A stretch of DNA of 64,000 nt, taken from positions 1 to 64,000 of the forward strand of contig NZ_JAHVDK010000032.1 of the NCBI RefSeq assembly GCF_051487185.1, given 5' to 3'. The position numbers and the translations under genes are program-made. The notes under the pieces are model-generated. The model had not been told where the DNA came from and made no database searches. It worked only from the letters and a program-made list of their open reading frames with translations. Source of the DNA: Inquilinus limosus_F. Lineage in GTDB: Bacteria; Pseudomonadota; Alphaproteobacteria; DSM-16000; Inquilinaceae. Positions 1 to 7,627 of the stretch are shown here, in pieces. Positions within the stretch are counted from its first letter, which is position 1. Every line of letters starts with the position of its first letter.

Positions 1-1969
1 CCGGGGCCGGGCGCTCGGCCGGCGCGGTCTCGGCCGGCGCAGCGTCGGCCGCTGCGGTCACCGGCTCCGCCGGCGGCTCCGGCCGCCGGCCCGGTGTCGG
101 GGGCTGGATCGGTGCCTCGGCCTGGTCCGCCGGCGCCACCGTCGAGGTCGGGGCGGCGGGCGACACGGGGGCGGCCGAGTCCGGCGGGGCGAGCTGGGAC
201 GCGAGCGCGCCCAGCGCCTGCTCCGCTCGGGTGTCGTCGGGGGAGGGGGCGGCCGGCGCCGCCGGCGTCGCGGTCGCGTCCGGCGTCAGGGTGACGAAGC
301 CGCTGCGCGGGGTCGTGTCCTGCAGCCGGGCCAGCGCCGCCTTGGCGTCGGCGCTGCCGGCATCGGCGGCGACCCGGTACCAGCCGGCGGCGGCCCGCGG
401 GTCGGGGGCGCCGACCGCGCCGGTCTCGTACAGCCGGCCCATGTTGAAGGCGCCGCGGGGATTGCCGTTGGCGCTGGCCTGGCGGAACCATTTCAGCGCC
501 TCGGACGGGTCGCGGGTGACGCCGGCGCCGTTGAGATAGGCCAGGCCGAGCGCGTTCTGCGCGTCGGGGTGGCCGGCGTCCGCCGCCTTGCGGAAATACT
601 CGGTCGCCGTCGCCGAATCCCGCGGCACGCCGAGGCCCCGCTCCAGCAGCACGCCGAGATTGTAGGCGGCGTTGGAGACGCCCTGGTCGGCGGCCCTGCG
701 GTACCAATAGGCGGCCCGCTCGAAGCTGCGCGGCACGTCGAGGCCGAGGGCGTAGAAGGTGCCGAGATCGTGCTCGGCATCGGGCGCGCCGGCGATCGCG
801 CGGCGGGCCAGGGCGCGCATCTCGGCCGAGGCGTCGTCCGGCAGCAGCGCCTGCGATGCCGGGTCGTCGGACGCGGCCTGATCCGCGGGCGCCGGCGGCG
901 CAGCCGCGGGCTGGCTCTCCGGGGCGGGCTGCGCCGCGGCGGCGGTCTCGGCCTGTGGCGTGGGGGCAGGGCCGGCATCGCTGCCCGACGCGGCTGGCGG
1001 GGCCGATGATGGGGCCGCGGGAGCTGGTGCCACCGGTTCCGAGGTCGGAGCCGCGGCGGTCTCGGGCACCGGTTCCGGGGCCGGTGCGGCGTCCGCCTGC
1101 GGGGCGGGCGTCGCGGCCGCCGGCATCTCGGCCGGCGATGCCGGTGCCGCCGGCGGGGCTTCCGCCGCGGCGGGGGCTGCCGGCGGAGGCTCCGTTGCCA
1201 CGGGCGGGGCCGGCTCGGCGGCGGGGGCGGCCGCCCCGCTGGCCTGGGCCGTGACCATCGGCTCGGCCGTCGGCGTCTCAGCCGGCGATGCCGGTGCCGC
1301 CGGCGGGGCTTCCGCCGCGGCGGGGGCTGCCGGCGGAGGCTCCGCGACCACAGGCGGGGCTGGCTCGGCGGCGGGGGTTGTCGCCCCGCTGGCCTGGGCC
1401 GTGACCATCGGCTCGGCCGCCGGCGTCTCGGCCGGCGATGCCGGTGCCGCCGCCGGGGCCTCCGCCGCAACGGGCGCGGCGGGCGGGGCCTCGGCGGCCA
1501 CGGGGGTGGGCGGCTCGGCGGCGAAGGCCGTCCCAATTGTCTGGGCCGCGGTCGCCGGCTCGGCCGCCNGCGCTGCCGGTGCCGCAGCGGGCTTGGCCGT
1601 CTCGGCCGGGGCGGGCGCGGGAGGCGGGCTCAGGACGGAGGCGGTCGCGGCCGGCTTTTCCGCCGGCGGGGCGGAGGGCTCGGGCGCCCGCTCGCGCGCG
1701 CCGAAGCCCATCACAGCGATCCCGCCGATGCCGAGGACGGCGATCACCGCCGCCGCCAGCCAGCCCAGCAGGCCGCCGCGGCGCGGCGTCGCAGCCGCCT
1801 CCGCCAGACGGTCGTTGAGGGCGTCGATCTCGCCACGGGCGCCGCGCAGCTCGTGCTGCAGCTGCATCACGGTGTCGTTCAGGGATTTGAGCCGGGCCTC
1901 CTCCGGCGTCTCGGGCGTCTGCTGCGCCGGGAAGTGCAAGGAATCCTCAAGGGGCTGCTGGCCGTTCAT
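1..1969 (-). CDS. Sel1-repeat membrane protein with long Pro/Ala linker (3' end outside window)
   Basis: The reading frame begins MNGQQPLEDSLHFPAQQ and runs off the left edge, so the C-terminus is missing. It has a cytoplasmic N-terminus with a coiled-coil-like stretch (about residues 25-60), one membrane segment (LLGWLAAAVIAVLGIGGIAV, about residues 68-88) and a roughly 250-residue low-complexity Pro/Ala/Glu linker. After that come about four Sel1/TPR-like repeats (for example AEHDLGTFYALGLDVPRS and AAYNLGVLLERGLGVPRD, window 350-830) and a second Pro-rich tail. Sel1 proteins are usually scaffolds for protein-protein contacts, and this layout resembles PodJ-like or cell-envelope adaptor proteins, but no specific function can be assigned. 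One ambiguous base (N at 1569) lies in the linker, so one residue there is unknown. The frame is supported by the repeats. Other frames here are open only because of the base composition. Confidence 0.8.
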   Translation of the reverse strand, partial: MNGQQPLEDSLHFPAQQTPETPEEARLKSLNDTVMQLQHELRGARGEIDALNDRLAEAAATPRRGGLLGWLAAAVIAVLGIGGIAVMGFGARERAPEPSAPPAEKPAATASVLSPPPAPAPAETAKPAAAPAAXAAEPATAAQTIGTAFAAEPPTPVAAEAPPAAPVAAEAPAAAPASPAETPAAEPMVTAQASGATTPAAEPAPPVVAEPPPAAPAAAEAPPAAPASPAETPTAEPMVTAQASGAAAPAAEPAPPVATEPPPAAPAAAEAPPAAPASPAEMPAAATPAPQADAAPAPEPVPETAAAPTSEPVAPAPAAPSSAPPAASGSDAGPAPTPQAETAAAAQPAPESQPAAAPPAPADQAASDDPASQALLPDDASAEMRALARRAIAGAPDAEHDLGTFYALGLDVPRSFERAAYWYRRAADQGVSNAAYNLGVLLERGLGVPRDSATATEYFRKAADAGHPDAQNALGLAYLNGAGVTRDPSEALKWFRQASANGNPRGAFNMGRLYETGAVGAPDPRAAAGWYRVAADAGSADAKAALARLQDTTPRSGFVTLTPDATATPAAPAAPSPDDTRAEQALGALASQLAPPDSAAPVSPAAPTSTVAPADQAEAPIQPPTPGRRPEPPAEPVTAAADAAPAETAPAERPAP
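1131..1560. repeat. 150-bp tandem repeat, about three copies, encoding the Pro/Ala linker
   Basis: Copies start at 1131, 1281 and 1431 with the same phase (each begins gccggcgatgccggtgccgc), so the period is exactly 150 bp or 50 codons. Copies one and two are nearly identical, while the third has diverged in its second half. A multiple of three keeps the Sel1 protein in frame and lets the linker grow or shrink. The unresolved N at 1569 lies at the edge of the array, as expected where assembly or sequencing struggles with repeats. Confidence 0.85.
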
Positions 1970-2061
1970 ACCGTGATCCGCCTCGACCTTTGCCGGGAAC
2001 TCGATGCCCCGCATACGCGATTAATCTTCTATTATGCCGAAACTCGTGCGGCAACGCGCGG

Positions 2062-2090
2062 TTGCGATGCTGCACCGGCTGGGCTATCTA
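2062..2090 (+). promoter_or_regulatory. predicted sigma-70-type promoter of tRNA-Gln
   Basis: TTGCGA (2062-2067) and TATCTA (2085-2090) are separated by 17 bases and end 11 bases before the mature tRNA. Spacing and position fit a housekeeping promoter; the -10 box is imperfect. Confidence 0.5.
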
Positions 2091-2101
2091 TCCCGGCCGA
2101 T

Positions 2102-2176
2102 TGGGGCGTAGCCAAGCGGTAAGGCAGCGGGTTTTGGTCCCGCCATTCCTAGGTTCGAATCCTAGCGCCCCAGCCA
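2102..2176 (+). tRNA. tRNA-Gln (anticodon TTG)
   Basis: A complete cloverleaf is visible. The acceptor stem TGGGGCG pairs with CGCCCCA (2166-2172), followed by discriminator G and an encoded CCA (2174-2176). The anticodon stem GCGGG/CCCGC encloses TTTTGGT, giving anticodon TTG, which reads CAA. The T-arm has the canonical GGTTCGAATCC. It stands alone between the Sel1 gene, which is divergent, and a non-coding stretch. Confidence 0.97.
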
Positions 2177-2513
2177 TCTTCTCGAAAATCAAATCCTTTC
2201 AACGGGCTGCGGAAACGATCGGGCGCTCGCGACCCGGCATGCCATGTCCGCCTGGCGCAATCGGACCTTTCCCGATGAGGCCTGGTCATGGGCGGATGAG
2301 CCATGCCCATTGCACCGGCCGCGGTCGAAGCTGCACTGCCGTGTGGAGCGCAGCCGGCGCCCCGGCCAGCCGTTTTGCTCCAGAAGGGATTGCCTACTGC
2401 AGAAGGAGTAACCCGTCGTTCAAAATAGATATGCCGGAAGCCGAGTTCCGGTATCCTGAAATCCTTCGCGGTCAAGAAAGATATAAATCCATTTTGTAGA
2501 AGCGGCGGCGGCG
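2177..2513. other. intergenic region without a convincing gene
   Basis: This is a 337-base stretch between tRNA-Gln and the ribbon-helix-helix gene. Open frames on both strands lack family resemblance and ribosome sites. The last 100 bases are noticeably AT-richer than the surroundings (around 2410-2500) and hold the hairpin listed separately, so this end is probably the leader or promoter of the next gene. I see no clear tRNA terminator. Confidence 0.5.
2431..2454 (+). promoter_or_regulatory. interrupted palindrome upstream of the RHH gene
   Basis: ATGCCGGAA (2431-2439) and TTCCGGTAT (2446-2454) form nine pairs with one G-T, around a six-base spacer, about 60 bases before the ribbon-helix-helix start. 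It may be an operator for that DNA-binding protein or a leader hairpin. The sequence alone does not decide. Confidence 0.35.
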
Positions 2514-2816
2514 ATGCGTCGATCCAGCAATGTTCATTTGATCAATCCTCTCGAGCCCCGGACCCGTAACGTCACGATCGCTGGAAACCGCACCAGTATT
2601 CGGCTGGAGGAGCAGTTCTGGCGCGGGCTGGAGGAGATCGTGAAGCGGGAGGGCATCCCCCTGAACGCTCTCGTCACCCGGATCCGCGCCTCGCAACGAG
2701 GGGGCGGCAGCCTGTCCAGCGCGGTCCGGGTCTTCATCCAGGCCTATTTCTTCGCCCTGGCCCATAACCGCCATCCGGCGGTCCCCAAAGGCTATGCCTG
2801 GAGGAACCCCGGCTAG
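2514..2816 (+). CDS. ribbon-helix-helix domain protein
   Basis: A 100-residue basic protein. Residues about 18-85 match the RHH_4-type domain common in alphaproteobacteria: a beta strand (RNVTIAGNRTSIRLEEQFW), then helices GLEEIVKREGIPLNALVTRI and SLSSAVRVFIQAYF. Such proteins dimerise through the strand and bind DNA as small repressors or nucleoid-type regulators. The target is unknown. The gene stands alone with a poor ribosome site (GGCGGCGGCG before the ATG) and an AT-rich leader containing a palindrome, which would fit autoregulation. A downstream small membrane protein on the same strand is 49 bases away and may be co-transcribed. Confidence 0.75.
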   Translation: MRRSSNVHLINPLEPRTRNVTIAGNRTSIRLEEQFWRGLEEIVKREGIPLNALVTRIRASQRGGGSLSSAVRVFIQAYFFALAHNRHPAVPKGYAWRNPG

Positions 2817-2865
2817 GGCGGGAACCCGCCAGGCCGCCTGATCGTTTGCTGGTCAGGAGGAACGG

Positions 2866-3072
2866 ATGATGCTCGCGGATCTCCTCATCGTGGGCGGCCT
2901 CGCGCTCGCCATGGTCTACGGCCTCGCCCTGTGCCGCGCCGCCCGGCGGCACGACGAAGCGGGGCGGCCGACGCAGATCTCGCATCGCTGGGTGGTCCAA
3001 CCGCCGCGCTGGACGGTGTGGGCGCCGACCCGCCAGACGGTCGCGATCCGCCGACCGCGACGCCGGCGCTGA
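2866..3072 (+). CDS. small hypothetical protein with one membrane segment
   Basis: A 68-residue product with an N-terminal hydrophobic segment (LLIVGGLALAMVYGLALC, about residues 6-23) and a strongly basic tail ending RRPRRRR. A good ribosome site (CAGGAGGAACGG) directly precedes the ATG, which is the main reason to accept it as a gene. No family was recognised. It would be a single-pass inner-membrane peptide with its basic tail in the cytoplasm. Confidence 0.45.
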   Translation: MMLADLLIVGGLALAMVYGLALCRAARRHDEAGRPTQISHRWVVQPPRWTVWAPTRQTVAIRRPRRRR

Positions 3073-3091
3073 ACCGCGCCGCAGACCGGCC

Positions 3092-5221
3092 TCAGCCGAT
3101 CGCGATCAGGTCGTCCTTCGCCCCCTCGGCCAGCCGCCGGGCATGCAGCCGCGTCGGCGGGTCGTCGGGGTGGTCCGCGGCCAGCGCCGCGAACCGCGCG
3201 GCGGCTGCGGCCTCGCCCCGGCGCAGCGCCGCATGGGCCGCGGCATAGGTCTCGGCTGGGGCGGGGCAGAGCTCATCCGGAATCATCGCCTCGACCGGCG
3301 CGCCGACGCCGCGCAGCGCCAGCCGCGCCACCGGCCGGAACCGCCGGCCCGGGCAGGCCGCGGCGGTGGCGGCGGCGACGCAGAGCGGCGTGCCCAGCGC
3401 CTTGTTGGCGTGCTCCAGCCGCGCCGCCAGATTCACCACCTCGCTGTAGGCGGTGTAGTCGAAATGGTGCCGGCTGCCGAAATTGCCGACCACGGCGCCG
3501 CCGGTGGCGACGCCGATCCGGGTGTCGCCGAAGGGCATGCCCTCGGCCCGGCGGGCGGCGGCGAAGCCGGTAGCGAAGCGGTGGATCGCCAGGGCGCAGG
3601 CGACAGCGCGCTCGGCATGGTCGGGCTGGTCGATCGGCGCGCCGAACATCGCGTGCAGCGCATCGCCCACCATCTTGTCGATGGTGCCGCCGGCCTCCAG
3701 GACGCAGCCGCAGACGCCGTCGAAATAGGCGTTCAGCGTCGCCACCAGGCGGTCCGGCGGCACCGTCTCGCTCAAGGCGGTGAAGTCGGCGATGTCGGTG
3801 AAGACGAAGGACATCTCCCGCCATTCGCCGCCGAGCCGCAGCCGCTCCGGATGCTCGGCCAGCCGGGCCACCAGGGTCGGGGCGAGATAGCGGGCGAAGG
3901 CCGAGCGGATGGCGCGGCGGTCGCGTTCGACCCGCCACTGCGCCGTCGCGGCGACCGCACCGTGGGTCAGGAGCAGGCCGAGCGCGGGCAGGGTGGGGTC
4001 GAGCAGCAGTCCGGCCCGGCGGTAGGCCAGGAAGGCGCCGATGCCGATGGCTACGGCGGCCAGCACCGCCAGCCCGCCCGAGGCGATCGCCGGCAGCCGC
4101 CGCCAGGACGCGATCAGGGCGAGGCCGAGCGCCAGCAGCAGCCCGACCTCCAGCGCCATCGCCCAGGCCGGCCGCGCCAGGTTGCGGCCGAGCAGGATCT
4201 GCTCCAGCGCCTCGGCATGGGCGACGACCCCGGCGATGCGGTCGCGCAGCGGCGTCAGCGCGGTGTCGCCGAATCCTGCGGCGGTGACGCCGATCAGCGC
4301 GATCCGCCCGCGCAGCGCGGCGGCGAGCTCGGCAGCCGGCGCGGTGGAGTCGAGCACCCGCCAGGCCGGCACCTGACGGGCCGGTGTGTCGGGGGTGAAC
4401 TGCAGCCAGAACCGGCCGTCCGGGGCCACCGGCAGGATCACCTCGCCGACCCGGACCGCGTCCAGCCCGGTTCCGTCGGCCGCGGCCCGCAGCGTCACCG
4501 TGCCGGCGCCCTGGGCGACCCGCAACGCCTCGACCGCGAGCGACGGGATCAGGGCATCGCCAAGCAGGGCCACCGCCGGCAGCCGCCGCAGCACCTCGTC
4601 GCCGCCGGCGGGGTTGCCGATGCTGCCATTGCCCGACGCCGCAGCCTCGAACTCCGGCAGGCTGGGCACCGCACCGGCGAAGCGGTTGAGCCGCTGCCGC
4701 GCCGGCCCGATCTCGGCGAAGCTGGCGGCGATGCGCGGCGTCCGGCCCGGCTCCTCGGCGAGGGCGAAGGCGATGACGCTGCGGGTGCGGCCGAGCGCCC
4801 CGGCGAGGTCGCGGTCGGGGTCCGGCAGCTCCCCGGTCAGCGCCGCCAGCACCGCCGGTTCGGCGCGGCCGGCCAGGAGCTCCACGATCCGGGCCGGAGC
4901 GGTGCGGTCCGGCTCGGCCAGCACGAGGTCGAGCACCACCGCTGCCGCCCCGGCCTCGGCCAACCGGTCGATCAGCCGGGCCAGGCGGTCGCGCGGCCAC
5001 GGCCATTGCCCGAAGCGGCGCAGCGATTCTTCGTCGATCGCGACCACCCGGACCGGCACGGCGGGATCGTAGGCGCGCGGCGCCAGGCGCTGGAACAGGT
5101 CGAAGCCCTGCAGCCGTAGCGCCTCGACCGGCGCCGGATCGGCCAGCCGCAGCCCGATCAGCCCCGCCAGGACCAGGAGCCCTGGGGCGACCAGGGCGAA
5201 GCGGCGCCACGGCCGGGGCAT
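3092..5221 (-). CDS. CHASE2-domain class III adenylate/guanylate cyclase
   Basis: A 709-residue membrane-bound nucleotide cyclase. An N-terminal membrane anchor (about 8-28) is followed by an extracytoplasmic CHASE2 sensor domain (VRVVAIDEESLRRFGQWPW near residue 58), then three membrane segments (about 345-430). The cytoplasmic catalytic domain (about 470-640) carries both metal-binding aspartates (FVFTDIADF and KMVGDALHAMFG), the adenine-selecting Lys (IDKMVGDA) and Asp (FDYTAYS), and the transition-state Asn/Arg (VNLAARLE). It should therefore be active and prefer ATP. The short C-terminal tail is helical. The start lies four bases after the stop of the Crp-type regulator, so the two are co-transcribed and the regulator is the obvious effector. 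A secreted FecR-domain protein is divergent, a partner often seen with CHASE2 cyclases. Confidence 0.92.
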   Translation of the reverse strand: MPRPWRRFALVAPGLLVLAGLIGLRLADPAPVEALRLQGFDLFQRLAPRAYDPAVPVRVVAIDEESLRRFGQWPWPRDRLARLIDRLAEAGAAAVVLDLVLAEPDRTAPARIVELLAGRAEPAVLAALTGELPDPDRDLAGALGRTRSVIAFALAEEPGRTPRIAASFAEIGPARQRLNRFAGAVPSLPEFEAAASGNGSIGNPAGGDEVLRRLPAVALLGDALIPSLAVEALRVAQGAGTVTLRAAADGTGLDAVRVGEVILPVAPDGRFWLQFTPDTPARQVPAWRVLDSTAPAAELAAALRGRIALIGVTAAGFGDTALTPLRDRIAGVVAHAEALEQILLGRNLARPAWAMALEVGLLLALGLALIASWRRLPAIASGGLAVLAAVAIGIGAFLAYRRAGLLLDPTLPALGLLLTHGAVAATAQWRVERDRRAIRSAFARYLAPTLVARLAEHPERLRLGGEWREMSFVFTDIADFTALSETVPPDRLVATLNAYFDGVCGCVLEAGGTIDKMVGDALHAMFGAPIDQPDHAERAVACALAIHRFATGFAAARRAEGMPFGDTRIGVATGGAVVGNFGSRHHFDYTAYSEVVNLAARLEHANKALGTPLCVAAATAAACPGRRFRPVARLALRGVGAPVEAMIPDELCPAPAETYAAAHAALRRGEAAAAARFAALAADHPDDPPTRLHARRLAEGAKDDLIAIG

Positions 5222-5225
5222 CGGG

Positions 5226-5939
5226 TCAGGGCGTCCCGGTGTCGGCGATGTCGGTGAGCGCCTCGGTGTCGCAGATCGCCAGCGCCCCCTCCTCCCGCCG
5301 CAGCAGCCCCTCGGCGGCCCAGCGGCCGAGCTGCAGGTTGACCTTCTCGCGGCTCGCCCCGATCAGCTGGCCGAGATCACGCTGCGACAGGGCCAGCGGC
5401 AGCAGCACCTCGCCCCCCGGGCTGCGGGCGCCGTGGGCCTCGCACAGGGCCAGCAGCAGCCGCGCCAGCCGCGAGGGCAGGTTCAGCAGGGCGACGCCCT
5501 CGAGCTGGTCGCTGGTCCGGCGCAGCCGGTTGGTCAGCAGGTCCAGGAGCCGGATGCAGGCCTCCGGCGATTCCCGCAGGACCGGCAGCACGTCGCGGCG
5601 CTCCAGGCTCAGCAGCCGGCATGGGCCGAAGGCGACGGCATCGGCGCTGCGGCCGCGGCCGTCCAGCAGCGACATCTCACCGAAGATCTCGCCCGGGTCG
5701 AGGATGGCGAGCAGGATCTCGCGCCCCTGCGGCGAGGTCAGCCGCAGCGCGACCCGGCCGGAGGCGACGATCATCAGGCTCGTGCCCTCGTCGCCGCGCA
5801 GGAAGATGGTGTCGCCGTCCGGATGGCTGCGCTCGGTCAGCCGCGCGGCCAGGGCGTCGCGCTGGGCCGGGGGGAAGGCGGCAAAGAATGGGGTCTCGGA
5901 CAGAAGGCGGCGCCTCTCCGCCGGCGAAACGCTGGCCAC
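5226..5939 (-). CDS. Crp/Fnr-family transcriptional regulator
   Basis: A 237-residue protein with a cyclic-nucleotide-binding beta barrel and a C-terminal winged helix. The phosphate-binding cassette FGEMSLLDGRGRSADAVA keeps the Glu and the Arg-Ser pair that hold cAMP or cGMP. The recognition helix lies in LSQRDLGQLIGASREKVN. There are no FNR-type cysteines, so it is not an iron-sulphur oxygen sensor. I chose the GTG start because AGGAGAG sits eight bases upstream and residues before it (basic, without homology) look spurious; an upstream in-frame start would add 29 residues. It is the first gene of an operon with the CHASE2 cyclase, which suggests a local second-messenger switch. A palindrome in the divergent promoter region could be its operator. 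Confidence 0.9.
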   Translation of the reverse strand: MASVSPAERRRLLSETPFFAAFPPAQRDALAARLTERSHPDGDTIFLRGDEGTSLMIVASGRVALRLTSPQGREILLAILDPGEIFGEMSLLDGRGRSADAVAFGPCRLLSLERRDVLPVLRESPEACIRLLDLLTNRLRRTSDQLEGVALLNLPSRLARLLLALCEAHGARSPGGEVLLPLALSQRDLGQLIGASREKVNLQLGRWAAEGLLRREEGALAICDTEALTDIADTGTP

Positions 5940-6013
5940 TCGGACTCTCCTGCCTTGGCTGTGCCAGGATACGGGCTGTCCGCCATCACGGGAAGGCCGG
6001 GCGCGCCGCGAAA

Positions 6014-6025
6014 TGACCACGGTCA
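6014..6025. promoter_or_regulatory. palindrome between crp-type and fecR-type genes
   Basis: TGACC-AC-GGTCA lies in the 136-base divergent gap. Half-sites of the TGA/TCA type are what Crp/Fnr proteins read, although the two-base spacing is tighter than the classic six. It is a candidate autoregulatory site only. Confidence 0.3.
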
Positions 6026-6075
6026 CACCTTATGGTCGTCCCTCGCGCCATCATCTCTCCGAAAGGGAGATTGCG

Positions 6076-6705
6076 ATGTCACGTTTCTTGCGTCCCGTCG
6101 GGCTCGTCCTGGCCTGCCTGCTGCTGCCGGCCGCGTCCCTGGCCCAGGACCGCCCGAAGATCGGCCTGGTCGACCGCCTCGAGCCGGCGGCCGGCGCCTA
6201 TTACCAGGGCGAGGACCGGCTGCTCGACCCGGCCTCGCCGGTGTTCCTCGACGACACGCTGTGGACCGGCCCGCAGTCGCGGCTGCAGGTCACGCTCGAC
6301 GACGGCACCGAGCTGACGCTCGGGCCCGCGGCGCGGCTCCTGGTCGACCGCTTCGCCTATGGCGGGGCGGATGGTGGCGCAGCGCTGGCGCTGCGCCGGC
6401 TGCAGGGCGCCTTCCTGTTCGTCGGCGGCGGGGTCGAGCAGGCGCCGGATCGTAACCTGACCATCGAGACCGGCGTGGCCACGCTCGGGGTGCGCGGCAC
6501 CCGCTTCTTCGCCGGCCCGATCGACGGCGCCTTCGGCGTCCTGGTGCTCGATGGCGCGGTCGAGGTCTCCACCGATGCCGGCTCGGTCACGCTCGGGCCG
6601 GGCGAGGGCACGTCGATCACCAGCCGCAGGGAGCCGCCGGGCACGGTCCGGCGCTGGCCGGCCGAGAAGGTCCAGCGGGCGCTGGACATGGTCGGGTTCC
6701 GCTGA
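6076..6705 (+). CDS. secreted FecR-domain protein
   Basis: A 209-residue protein with a clear signal peptide (about 1-24, cleavage after LPAASLAQ) and a periplasmic FecR domain: repeated beta-strand motifs such as RLQVTLDDGTELTLGPAA, ATLGVRGTRFFAGPIDG and GAVEVSTDAGSVTLGPGEG. It lacks the anti-sigma N-terminal region and membrane segment of true FecR, so it is not a sigma-factor regulator. Families of this kind are found beside CHASE2 cyclases, and it may act as an outer-surface or periplasmic partner of the sensor domain. It is transcribed divergently from the Crp-type regulator and cyclase. The ribosome site is AAGGGAGA, seven bases before the ATG. Confidence 0.85.
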   Translation: MSRFLRPVGLVLACLLLPAASLAQDRPKIGLVDRLEPAAGAYYQGEDRLLDPASPVFLDDTLWTGPQSRLQVTLDDGTELTLGPAARLLVDRFAYGGADGGAALALRRLQGAFLFVGGGVEQAPDRNLTIETGVATLGVRGTRFFAGPIDGAFGVLVLDGAVEVSTDAGSVTLGPGEGTSITSRREPPGTVRRWPAEKVQRALDMVGFR

Positions 6706-6718
6706 GGGAGGGGGCGGC

Positions 6719-6976
6719 CTACAGTCCCAGCTCGCGCTTGATCTCGGCCAGCACGGCGCAGGCCTTGTTCGGGTCCTGGGCGCTGATCGAGGGCAGCGAC
6801 TGGATCTTGTTGGAGATCTCGGCCAGCTTGTCCTCGGGCAGGGAGCCGTCGCGCACCTTGGCGCCCCAGGCGGCGACCACGGCCGCGGATTCGGCGTTGA
6901 CGTCGCAGGATTCGGCGGCGAATGCCGGCGCGGCAAGGACGGCGAGAAGGCCGGCGGTCAGGACGAGACGGAGCAT
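6719..6976 (-). CDS. small secreted hypothetical protein
   Basis: An 85-residue product with an N-terminal signal peptide (MLRLVLTAGLLAVLAAPAFA, cleavage near residue 20) and a mature part of about 65 residues that is mostly helical. It has two cysteines (ESCDVNAES and NKACAVL), which could form a disulphide and so clamp a helical hairpin. No family was recognised. It converges on the FecR-type gene with 13 bases between the stops and no clear terminator. Confidence 0.65.
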   Translation of the reverse strand: MLRLVLTAGLLAVLAAPAFAAESCDVNAESAAVVAAWGAKVRDGSLPEDKLAEISNKIQSLPSISAQDPNKACAVLAEIKRELGL

Positions 6977-7120
6977 TCCACTCTCTGGCTACAATACAGC
7001 CGGGAAGGCTGCAGGCCCGAGAATCGCCGTCGAGCATGGCGAGATCAAGGCCATCCCCTTCCGATGCCGGACCGGTTGCGCTATGAAGCGCCATTTCCCA
7101 GGGGTGGTGGAGAACCGTAC

Positions 7121-7615
7121 ATGGCCGAGCACGCGACGTTCCGGAAGGACTTTCCGGTCTCCTGGGAGGAGCTGCACCGCAACGCCCGCGCCCTGGCCTG
7201 GCGCCTGGCCGAGATGGGGCCGTGGAAGGGCATCGTCGCGATCACCCGCGGCGGGCTGGTGCCGGCCGCGATTCTGGCGCGCGAGCTCGACGTCCGGCTG
7301 ATCGACACGGTTTGCATCTCGACCTACGACCACCAGAACATGCGCGAGTCCAAGGTGCTGAAGCCGCCGGTGGAGGGCGACGGCGAGGGCTGGCTGCTGG
7401 TCGACGACCTGGTCGACACCGGCCGCACCGCCCGGGTGGTGCGCGACCTGATGCCGAAGGCGCATTTCGCCACGATCTACGCCAAGCCGGCCGGGCGGCC
7501 GCTGGTCGACACCTTCATCACCGAGGTCAGCCAGGACACCTGGATCTTCTTCCCCTGGGACATCGAATACCGCTACGTCGAGCCGATCGCAGAGATCCGG
7601 GCCCAGAAGCGCTGA
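7121..7615 (+). CDS. gpt: xanthine-guanine phosphoribosyltransferase
   Basis: A 164-residue type I phosphoribosyltransferase that converts xanthine, guanine or hypoxanthine plus PRPP to nucleotides in purine salvage. The PRPP-binding loop is LLVDDLVDTGRTAR, and the flexible-loop and base-recognition ends match the Gpt branch (WIFFPWDIEYRY near the C-terminus binds the purine ring). E. coli Gpt has 152 residues. I chose MAEHATFRKDFPVSW as the start because the preceding in-frame residues are not conserved-looking and GGAGA lies upstream. Twelve bases separate it from the downstream M24-fold gene, so they may form an operon. Confidence 0.92.
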   Translation: MAEHATFRKDFPVSWEELHRNARALAWRLAEMGPWKGIVAITRGGLVPAAILARELDVRLIDTVCISTYDHQNMRESKVLKPPVEGDGEGWLLVDDLVDTGRTARVVRDLMPKAHFATIYAKPAGRPLVDTFITEVSQDTWIFFPWDIEYRYVEPIAEIRAQKR

Positions 7616-7627
7616 GGCGAGGAGCCG

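Noticed and set aside
231..1976. Long plus-strand open frames across the Sel1 gene
   Set aside because: They are shadows of the very GC-rich Pro/Ala-coding minus strand. They have no ribosome sites and no recognisable domains, while the minus frame contains Sel1 repeats and a membrane helix.
1990..2499. Possible protein covering the tRNA-Gln gene and the region after it
   Set aside because: The frame runs through the tRNA and has no recognisable motif or ribosome site.
3143..5119. 658-residue plus-strand frame opposite the cyclase gene
   Set aside because: It is an antisense open frame with repetitive Arg/Gln/Gly composition; the minus strand encodes a clear CHASE2 cyclase.
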